Shown here: in pieces, positions 1-5,120 of the stretch
Layout: every line of letters starts with the position of its first letter
Numbering within the stretch: the first letter of the stretch is position 1
Assembly: GCA_029573925.1 (NCBI GenBank)
Contig: JAKQBV010000105.1
Location: 1-7,524 of the forward strand
DNA: 7,524 bases
Direction: 5' to 3'
Source of the DNA: a bacterium
GTDB taxonomy: Bacteria; UBP15; UBA6099
Program-made: the position numbers and the translations under genes
Notes under the pieces: model-generated
Told to the model about the DNA's origin: nothing
Databases searched by the model: none
Seen by the model: only the letters and a program-made list of their open reading frames with translations

Positions 1-6
1 CCCCCC

Positions 7-1284
7 TCACATATTGCCGGAGAGGCGGACAAGCCAAAGTGAAAGCGGGGGCCAGTAGGTTATGAGAGCAAGAGCGAACAGCATGATGACGAGGAACGGG
101 AGGGAAGCGCGCGCCACTTCGGACACTGGTTTCCTGAACGCTGCGCCGGATGTGAAAAGGTTAATCCCCACCGGCGGGGTCAGATAGCCGATCTCGAAAT
201 TGACGATAAAAATAACGCCGAAATGCACGGGGTCAATGCCCATCGCGACCGCGGCGGGCAGGAGCAGAGGAGCGGTGATGAAGACGGCGGACAGGATGTC
301 CATTACGCAGCCGAGGAACAGGAGAAGGATGTTGACGGCGAGCAAAAAGGCCACGCGGGAATGGAAGCTCTCGACTATCCAAGCGGTGAGGGCGTCGGGC
401 GCGCCTTCAACTGTGAGTATCCAGTTGAACCCGAAGGTGACGGCTATGATGATGAGGAGGGCGCCGATCATAACGCCCGCCTGACGGGAGAGCGCGGGGA
501 TGTCTTTTATTTTCAGAGACCTGTAGAAGAGAATCTCCATAATGAAGGCGTAGACGGCGCCGATGGCGGCGGCCTGCGTGACGGTGACAAGCCCGGTGTA
601 TATCCCGCCGCCTACTATTACCGGAAGCATGATGGCCCAGAAGCCGGCGACGAATTTTTTGACGATGGCGGAGGCGTCGAACCTGTCGCGCCAGACGCCT
701 TTTTTCACTCCCACCCAGAAGGAGTAAGCGATGAACAGGGAGGCGATGAGGGCGATGGGGAGCGCGCCGGCGATGAATAGCGCTTCAATGTTGACCTCGC
801 CCACCACTCCGAACACAACCACGACGATGCTAGGCGGCACGAGTATGCCGAGAGAGCCTGCCGAGGTGAGCAGTCCGAGAGAGAAGCGCTCGCCGTACCC
901 GGCGGTCACGAGAGCCGGATACATCATGGAGCCGACGGCGATGATGGCCGCCGGGGAAAGCCCTGCGAGGGCGGCGAAGATAAGGCAGGCGGCGACCGCG
1001 GTCAGGGTCGTGCCGCCGGGAAGCCAGCCGACGAGCGCGTGGATGAAATCCACAAGCCTGCGCGCGCCCTCTCCCTTCGCCATCATGGTGGATGTCAGGA
1101 TGAAAAGAGGGATAGCCAGCAGGGCGGTGCGGTCAGAGATCGAGAATATCTGCTGGGCCGCCATCGCCAGCCCGTAATCGCCGAACACGAGGCACAGAGC
1201 GGTCACCGAGCCGATGGTGACGAACAGCGGAACTCCCGCCAGAAGCAGGACAACGAAAAGAACTGACGCGGCGGCCACAATCAC
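7..1284 (-). CDS. dctM: TRAP transporter large permease subunit (DctM family)
   Basis: Large membrane subunit of a tripartite ATP-independent periplasmic (TRAP) transporter, the part that carries substrate across the inner membrane using an ion gradient. The product is 425 residues, the usual DctM length, and almost entirely hydrophobic with about a dozen membrane segments. Family landmarks are visible: IPLFIL near residues 58-63, GLSPAA at 108-113, the helical-hairpin motif ILVPPS at 147-152, and the matching second-half motif GYLTPPVGINLF at 366-377. The reading frame stays open well upstream of position 1284, but that part overlaps dctQ and has no DctM character. I chose the GTG at 1284 because it overlaps the dctQ stop as GTGA, follows a GGAGG site at 7 bases, and gives the normal N-terminus. 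Translation is probably coupled to dctQ. The closest match in character is the C4-dicarboxylate/organic-acid type; the substrate cannot be read from the sequence. The gene ends six bases from the window edge, so a dctP could lie just beyond. Confidence 0.93.
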   Translation of the reverse strand: MIVAAASVLFVVLLLAGVPLFVTIGSVTALCLVFGDYGLAMAAQQIFSISDRTALLAIPLFILTSTMMAKGEGARRLVDFIHALVGWLPGGTTLTAVAACLIFAALAGLSPAAIIAVGSMMYPALVTAGYGERFSLGLLTSAGSLGILVPPSIVVVVFGVVGEVNIEALFIAGALPIALIASLFIAYSFWVGVKKGVWRDRFDASAIVKKFVAGFWAIMLPVIVGGGIYTGLVTVTQAAAIGAVYAFIMEILFYRSLKIKDIPALSRQAGVMIGALLIIIAVTFGFNWILTVEGAPDALTAWIVESFHSRVAFLLAVNILLLFLGCVMDILSAVFITAPLLLPAAVAMGIDPVHFGVIFIVNFEIGYLTPPVGINLFTSGAAFRKPVSEVARASLPFLVIMLFALALITYWPPLSLWLVRLSGNM

Positions 1285-1787
1285 TGCGCGTCCTCCAAAG
1301 CTCCCTTGCGGGGCGGCGCTCCCACCGCCGACGCGGGCATCGCAAACCTGAACGCCATCATCGCGGCGGACACCGGCAGGGCCATATAGACAATCCACAT
1401 GGGAGCGCCGAGAGCGACCGATTTCTGCCCGAGTTCGCGAGACATCATTGCGAAGTCGGCGCTGACCGCGCACAGCCCGGCGCAGAACGTCACGCACAGC
1501 AGCCTCGCCCCCGCCCTCGCCACTACTCCCGGCTTTCCCTTCAGCTTGTCCGCCAGAACAGTTATCGCGATGTGCCTGCCGTTTCTTGCGGCGGCTCCGG
1601 CGCCGACACACATCGTCCATGTCATCAGATACATCGCCAACTCTCCCGCCCACGCGGGAGCCTTCCCCATCGCGCTGCCTGCCACCTGCGCGAACAACAC
1701 GCCCGCCATCGCAAACAATGCGGTCGCCAGAAACGCCGTCTCAAACGCAGTCAGCGCCCGGTCGATTTTTCCGCATACTCTCCGCAT
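1281..1787 (-). CDS. dctQ: TRAP transporter small permease subunit (DctQ family)
   Basis: Small membrane subunit of the same TRAP transporter; DctQ proteins pair with DctM and are needed for uptake, probably by supporting the large subunit and docking the binding protein. The 168 residues show four hydrophobic segments at about 15-37, 47-65, 92-115 and 130-150. Two typical DctQ signatures are clear: the stretch from WAGEL at 46-50 through RNGRHIAI at 68-75, and the loop-plus-helix LGQKSVALGAPMWIVY at 119-134. The ATG at 1787 is preceded by GGAG at 1797-1800 with a 9-base spacer, so this start is well supported. It is first in the operon, reads divergently from the ABC cluster, and has a candidate promoter about 40 bases upstream. 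The stop overlaps the dctM start by four bases. No dctP gene lies upstream, since the next 499 bases are non-coding. Confidence 0.93.
   Translation of the reverse strand: MRRVCGKIDRALTAFETAFLATALFAMAGVLFAQVAGSAMGKAPAWAGELAMYLMTWTMCVGAGAAARNGRHIAITVLADKLKGKPGVVARAGARLLCVTFCAGLCAVSADFAMMSRELGQKSVALGAPMWIVYMALPVSAAMMAFRFAMPASAVGAPPRKGALEDAQ
1292..1296 (-). promoter_or_regulatory. Ribosome binding site that fixes the dctM start
   Basis: On the minus strand GGAGG sits 7 bases before the GTG at 1284, inside the 3' end of dctQ. It supports the GTG start in place of the much longer open frame that reaches upstream through dctQ. Confidence 0.7.
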
Positions 1788-1823
1788 CCGTCTTCACTCC
1801 GACATCTGAATCAAAACCCTATT

Positions 1824-1852
1824 AATATACGCCCATTGCCGCGCGCGGGCAA
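1824..1852 (-). promoter_or_regulatory. Candidate sigma-70-type promoter of the dctQM operon
   Basis: Read on the minus strand, TTGCCC (1852-1847) is followed after exactly 17 bases by TATATT (1829-1824). These match the -35 and -10 consensus at 4 and 5 of 6 positions. The -10 lies 36 bases before the dctQ start, leaving room for a short leader with a GGAG site. The -35 and spacer overlap an inverted repeat, listed separately. This is found by eye only. Confidence 0.5.
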
Positions 1853-1853
1853 T
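1835..1853. repeat. Inverted repeat over the dctQ -35 region
   Basis: ATTGCC (1835-1840) and GGCAAT (1848-1853) form perfect 6-base arms around a GC-only 7-base centre. The element covers the proposed -35 and most of the spacer of the dctQM promoter, where a repressor would block RNA polymerase. It could equally be chance in GC-rich DNA. Confidence 0.45.
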
Positions 1854-2062
1854 AAACGCATTCTTTCCGGAATCATGAAAGATGAAAAGTAAAGAATGAA
1901 GCGCCAACCGAACGCTGTGGGCAGTTTCGCCGCGTTGCCAGCCGTTAAAAGACGCGTTCGGGTTGATACCGGATTCGTCGATATAGCCGGCGAACCGGGG
2001 CGATTTTCATAGCGGCGAACTCACGCACAAAGCAAGTTTTTGAGCGCCACTCATTATTTTAC

Positions 2063-2136
2063 CGTAGGGGCGGGGGTTTCCCCGCCCTTTCTCTGTTATC
2101 GGGCGGGGCCGGGCGGGGGCAAGCCCCGCCCCTACG
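2063..2136. repeat. GC-rich palindromic intergenic repeat
   Basis: Outer arms CGTAGGGGCGGGG (2063-2075) and CCCCGCCCCTACG (2124-2136) are perfect 13-base inverted repeats. Inside them are two self-complementary halves: GGGCGGGG (2068-2075) with CCCCGCCC (2080-2087) around a 4-base loop, and GGGCGGGG (2101-2108) with CCCCGCCC (2124-2131). The strand can therefore fold either as one long stem or as two side-by-side hairpins. This is the form of the short GC-rich intergenic repeats scattered through many bacterial genomes. It encodes nothing, has no transposase nearby, and no clear target-site duplication was seen. Confidence 0.8.
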
Positions 2137-2137
2137 C

Positions 2138-2161
2138 AAATGCGTCTTGCGCCTCGCATTT
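2138..2161. repeat. Perfect 7-base-stem hairpin next to the GC-rich repeat
   Basis: AAATGCG (2138-2144) and CGCATTT (2155-2161) are perfect complements around a 10-base loop. The hairpin starts one base after the GC-rich palindrome, so it may belong to the same repeat unit. It has no T-run and does not look like a terminator. Confidence 0.5.
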
Positions 2162-2182
2162 CATCCGCTCTGAACAATCGCT

Positions 2183-2207
2183 CCCGAATCCTAATGATGG
2201 ATTCGGG
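2183..2207. repeat. Perfect inverted repeat abutting the ABC operon -35, possible operator
   Basis: CCCGAATCC (2183-2191) and GGATTCGGG (2199-2207) are perfect 9-base arms with an AT-rich 7-base centre, TAATGAT. The right arm ends directly before the proposed -35 TTGATT. That is a usual place for an activator or repressor dimer site. Part of it recurs upstream: TTCGGGTTGAT appears at 1957-1967 and 2202-2212. There is no following T-run, so a terminator is unlikely. Confidence 0.5.
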
Positions 2208-2236
2208 TTGATTGGTCGCGCGGCGGATGTTAGTAT
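2208..2236 (+). promoter_or_regulatory. Candidate promoter of the ABC/OPA transport cluster
   Basis: TTGATT (2208-2213), a 17-base spacer and TAGTAT (2231-2236) match the -35 and -10 consensus at 4 of 6 positions each. The expected transcription start would be near 2243, about 44 bases before the ATPase start. The match is moderate; its position right after a perfect inverted repeat raises its credibility. Confidence 0.4.
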
Positions 2237-2286
2237 CTTTCAGAGCGGCGGGAGTGGCGGGTTAAATCTTCCGTCGGCGGAGCGAT

Positions 2287-3339
2287 ATGGCTTCTGTAGA
2301 ATTCAGGGATGTGACGAAAAGGTTCGGAGCCGTCGCGGCGGTGGACGGAATTTCGTTGACGGTCGAGCGAGGGGAATTGTTTTTTCTGCTCGGCCCGTCC
2401 GGCTGCGGAAAGACGACCGCGTTGAGGATGCTGGCGGGATTCGTCGAGCCTGACGAGGGGACAATCCTGTTCGACGGCAGGGACGTGAGCCGCCTGCCCG
2501 CGCACCGCCGCAACGTGGGGATGGTCTTTCAGACATACGCGCTCTTTCCTCACATGACGGTGGAGCGCAATGTGGAGTATGGCTTGAGGTTCAGGAAGAC
2601 GGTTGCGGCGGAGAGGGCGGCCCGCGTGGCGGAGGCTTTGGAGAGAACCCGGTTGTCCGGACTGGGGCCGAGGTATCCTTCCGAGCTTTCAGGCGGGCAG
2701 CAGCAGAGAGTGGCTCTCGCGCGCGCTCTGGCCATCCAGCCGGATGTGCTCCTGCTCGACGAGCCTCTTAGCAATCTCGACACCAAGCTGCGGGTCGAAG
2801 TGCGCGAGGAAATCAAAAGAATACATCAGGAGTTCAAGATAACGGCGGTGTACGTGACGCACGATCAGGACGAGGCGCTGTCGCTGGCGGACCGGATGGC
2901 GATAATGAGGAACGGCCGAATCGAGCAGGCGGGAACTCCGGCTGAGATATACGCGAAGCCCCGCAACGAGTTTGTTGCCGGGTTTGTCGGGGAGACAAAT
3001 CTGCTGGATGGGACGGCGGAGCCGCGCGGGGGCGCGTTCGGATACGCGACGGCGGCAGGCTGGGTTCCGGCTCCGGGCGAGGCCGCAAACGGCCGAGCGG
3101 CGGCGAGGATTTCTCTGCGGCCCGAATGCGTCCGGCTCGGCGCGCCCGAAGGCGCGCCCGCTCGCGGCGTCGTCCGCAGGGTTTCCTTCTTCGGCGGCTC
3201 GGTGCGCGTCGAGGTCGAGCTTAAGAACGGCGCGACTCTCTCTTCAGTGTCTCTCGGAGCGGACGCAAGATTGACGTGGCGCGAGGGCGACGCGGCGGGC
3301 GTTTACGCGGAGGCGGACAATGCGGTCGTCCTCGAATGA
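2287..3339 (+). CDS. ABC importer ATP-binding protein, FbpC/PotA (AfuC-like) type
   Basis: Cytoplasmic ATPase that powers a binding-protein-dependent importer. The 350-residue product has every motif of an active nucleotide-binding domain: Walker A GPSGCGKT at 36-43, Q-loop glutamine 82 in VFQTYALFPHMTV, signature LSGGQ at 134-138, Walker B VLLLDEP at 154-160 with catalytic Glu159, D-loop SNLD at 162-165 and switch His192. After about residue 235 comes a C-terminal regulatory region of the TOBE type, including SLRPE at 276-280, as in FbpC, PotA and AfuC. Length is normal for the group. The ATG at 2287 follows GGCGGAG at 2276-2282 with a rather short 4-base gap. Its last 20 bases overlap the permease gene, so the two are co-transcribed. 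The family covers ferric iron, polyamine, thiamine, 2-aminoethylphosphonate and sugar-phosphate importers; the sequence alone does not choose. The OPA carrier downstream favours a phosphorylated organic substrate, as an inference only. Confidence 0.93.
   Translation: MASVEFRDVTKRFGAVAAVDGISLTVERGELFFLLGPSGCGKTTALRMLAGFVEPDEGTILFDGRDVSRLPAHRRNVGMVFQTYALFPHMTVERNVEYGLRFRKTVAAERAARVAEALERTRLSGLGPRYPSELSGGQQQRVALARALAIQPDVLLLDEPLSNLDTKLRVEVREEIKRIHQEFKITAVYVTHDQDEALSLADRMAIMRNGRIEQAGTPAEIYAKPRNEFVAGFVGETNLLDGTAEPRGGAFGYATAAGWVPAPGEAANGRAAARISLRPECVRLGAPEGAPARGVVRRVSFFGGSVRVEVELKNGATLSSVSLGADARLTWREGDAAGVYAEADNAVVLE
3309..3313 (+). promoter_or_regulatory. Ribosome binding site of the permease inside the ATPase gene
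   Basis: GGAGG lies 6 bases before the ATG at 3320 and inside the final codons of the ATPase gene. It fixes the permease start and implies translational coupling across the 20-base overlap. Confidence 0.75.
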
Positions 3340-5017
3340 GCGTCCCGGCCCCGGCGCGTTCGCCGCAGTCGCGGCGATTGCCGCCTTCTTCGCCCTTTTT
3401 CTGTTTTACCCTCTCGTATATGTCTTCAACAAATCATTTATTGTGAACGGACGTCCCACCCTCGAATTTTTCGAACTCCTCTTCAAAAGCCCCGCGCTCC
3501 GCGAGAGCATCGGCAACAGCCTTATGATAGCGGCTGCGGTGACCTTGCTCAGCGCCGCTCTGGGACTAGCCTTCGCTTGGCTTCTCTCCCGCGCGGACCT
3601 GCCCGCAAAGGGGCTTTGGAGCAACCTGCTTCTCTTCCCGCTCATCCTGCCGCCGTTCGTCGGCGCTATCGGAATACGGTACGTGTTCGGCAGGTTCGGC
3701 ATGATCAACATATTGTTGATGAAGGCCGGAATCATCAGCGAGATGAATCCTATCGACTGGCTGGGGTCGCCGTTCTGGGGAGTGGTAATCCTAGAAACGC
3801 TGCACCTGTTTCCGATAATGCTGTTGAACATCTCCGGTTCTTTCACGTTGATGGACCCATCGCTGGAGGACGCCGCGAGGAGCCTCGGAGCGAGAAGCGC
3901 GGCGCTGTTCAGGACGGTAACCGCCCCGCTGCTGATGCCCGGATTTTTCGCCGGCGCTTCAATAGTTTTCATCTGGGCGATGACTGACCTCGGCACGCCG
4001 CTTCTGTTCGAGTACCGCGCGGTGGCTCCCGTGCAGATATTCAACGCGGTGCAAGCCACGCAGGAAAACGCGCTGGGGTACGCGCTTGTGGTGGCGGTGC
4101 TGCTGATAACGGCGGCGTTTTTCATGTTGTCCAAGTTCGTGTTTGCGCGCCGCCGGGTGGACATGCCGGCGTTCGGTCGCTCAGCGGGCCGCCTCGTCCG
4201 CCTCGGCGTTCCGGGCAAGGTCGCCGTCTGCGCCGCCCTCGCCGTGTTCGTCTTAATCGCCCTCATCCCACATGTGAGCGTCGTCCTCGTCTCGTTCTCC
4301 GAGAAATGGTTCATGTCCGCGCTGCCGCAGGAATGGACGCTTGACTACTACGGCAAGGTGTTCACGCACCCGATGTCCTACAATTCGGTGAAGAACAGTC
4401 TGGCGTTGAGCGGGCTGGCGGTGATAGTCACGATGGGGGCGGGCGGGACTATCGCGTACCTGCTGGCGCGCAAGAAGTTCAAGGGGCAAGGAATACTGGA
4501 CGCGTGCGCCATGCTGCCTCTGGCCGTGCCGGGCGTCGTGCTGGCGTTCGGATACGTGCAGGGCTTCTTCGGCACGTCGCTGGATCCGAGGGTCAATCCC
4601 ATTCCGCTGCTTGTAATCGGGTACGCGGTGCGGCGACTTCCTCTGGTGGTCAGGGCGCTGTACGCGGGATTCCAGCAGACGGGCGCGGCCCTCGAAGAAG
4701 CCTCCGCAAGCCTCGGCGCAGGCCCCGCTCCCACCCTCCGCTTCATCACGCTTCCCCTGATACGCGCGAACATGCTCGGCGCCGCCATTCTGGCTTTCGC
4801 TTTCAGCATGCTCGAAGTCAGCGACAGCCTGATTCTGGCTATGGAGGAAAAATTCTTCCCGATGACCAAGGCGATATACATGCTGATGGCGCGGCTGGGA
4901 GACGGAGGGATGATAGCGAGCGCGATGGGAGTTCTGGGCGCGCTGCTGCTGGCGGCCGCTCTCGCCGCCGCGCAGAAACTGCTCGGCAAGAAGATGGGAG
5001 ACCTGTTCCGCGCCTGA
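3320..5017 (+). CDS. Fused two-domain ABC importer permease, FbpB/AfuB type
   Basis: Inner-membrane channel of the importer. The 565-residue protein carries two binding-protein-dependent permease domains in one chain, as in FbpB, AfuB and ThiP, so one copy supplies the whole membrane channel. The first half covers about 1-275 and the second about 295-565, joined by a basic linker near 276-300. Each half ends with an EAA loop that contacts the ATPase: EDAARSLGA at 183-191 and EEASASLGA at 459-467, each followed by a T..LP/AP..P or LPLI type helix start. About twelve membrane segments are visible, beginning with residues 13-35. The start is supported by a GGAGG site and by the 20-base overlap with the ATPase gene. 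No substrate-binding protein gene follows or precedes, which is unusual. Ferric iron is the traditional annotation; sugar phosphate (AfuB-like) or phosphonate is equally possible. Confidence 0.92.
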   Translation: MRSSSNERPGPGAFAAVAAIAAFFALFLFYPLVYVFNKSFIVNGRPTLEFFELLFKSPALRESIGNSLMIAAAVTLLSAALGLAFAWLLSRADLPAKGLWSNLLLFPLILPPFVGAIGIRYVFGRFGMINILLMKAGIISEMNPIDWLGSPFWGVVILETLHLFPIMLLNISGSFTLMDPSLEDAARSLGARSAALFRTVTAPLLMPGFFAGASIVFIWAMTDLGTPLLFEYRAVAPVQIFNAVQATQENALGYALVVAVLLITAAFFMLSKFVFARRRVDMPAFGRSAGRLVRLGVPGKVAVCAALAVFVLIALIPHVSVVLVSFSEKWFMSALPQEWTLDYYGKVFTHPMSYNSVKNSLALSGLAVIVTMGAGGTIAYLLARKKFKGQGILDACAMLPLAVPGVVLAFGYVQGFFGTSLDPRVNPIPLLVIGYAVRRLPLVVRALYAGFQQTGAALEEASASLGAGPAPTLRFITLPLIRANMLGAAILAFAFSMLEVSDSLILAMEEKFFPMTKAIYMLMARLGDGGMIASAMGVLGALLLAAALAAAQKLLGKKMGDLFRA

Positions 5018-5023
5018 TATCCC

Positions 5024-5068
5024 GGCGCGCGGAGGCTCCCCCTCCTCCGGCGCCGCCTCCCCGTTTTT
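5024..5068 (+). terminator. Strong hairpin between permease and OPA carrier, possible partial terminator
   Basis: GGCGCGCGGAGG (5024-5035) pairs with CCTCCGGCGCC (5044-5054) through 11 base pairs with one bulged G and an 8-base loop. A run of five T lies at 5064-5068, nine bases after the stem, which is too far for a standard intrinsic terminator. It could lower expression of the downstream gene, protect the upstream message from 3' decay, or do nothing. It sits seven bases after the permease stop. Confidence 0.35.
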
Positions 5069-5120
5069 CAGCCGCGATTTTCCGAAAAACATCTGCGAGA
5101 GACTGTCTGAAACGAACAAT

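Larger units (their letters stand above)
1788..2286. other. Divergent intergenic control region, non-coding
   Basis: This 499-base gap between dctQ (leftward) and the ABC ATPase (rightward) has no convincing gene: short open frames through it translate repeat sequence and resemble nothing. No tRNA-like clover-leaf was seen. From left to right it holds the dctQ promoter and inverted repeat; about 200 bases (1855-2060) with no strong signal apart from one copy of TTCGGGTTGAT at 1957-1967 and GGATTCG at 1971-1977; the GC-rich palindromic repeat at 2063-2136; a hairpin at 2138-2161; a hairpin at 2183-2207; and the candidate ABC operon promoter at 2208-2236. Confidence 0.75.

Noticed and set aside
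223..780. A 185-codon plus-strand open frame opposite dctM, very rich in Gly, Asp and Glu
   Set aside because: Antisense to well-supported dctM, biased composition, no family resemblance and no plausible ribosome site examined as convincing.
1285..1653. N-terminal extension of the dctM frame to an ATG at 1653
   Set aside because: It would overlap nearly three quarters of dctQ, reads as basic low-complexity sequence, and is replaced by a GTG start with a good ribosome site that gives the normal family length.
2014..2048. Imperfect stem GGCG-CTCA with TGAG-CGCC around a 17-base loop
   Set aside because: The stem needs a two-base bulge and a long loop, and it is not followed by a T-run or placed after a gene; probably chance.
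2040..2453. Possible small gene starting in the intergenic repeat and running into the ATPase
   Set aside because: Most of it translates the palindromic repeat and then an alternate frame of the ATPase; no conserved features.
3406..4314. A 302-codon open frame on the minus strand, opposite the permease gene
   Set aside because: Its translation is rich in Ser, Thr, Arg and Asn without any domain, and lies fully antisense to a clear permease. Such mirror frames are common opposite membrane proteins in GC-rich DNA.
4180..4320. Patch of C-ending codons (GCC, GTC, CTC) in the linker region of the fused permease, unlike the GCG/GTG/CTG style around it
   Set aside because: Tempting as a fusion scar, but similar patches occur at the gene start and near 4690-4760, and the protein is continuous and of normal family length, so I do not read it as a junction.
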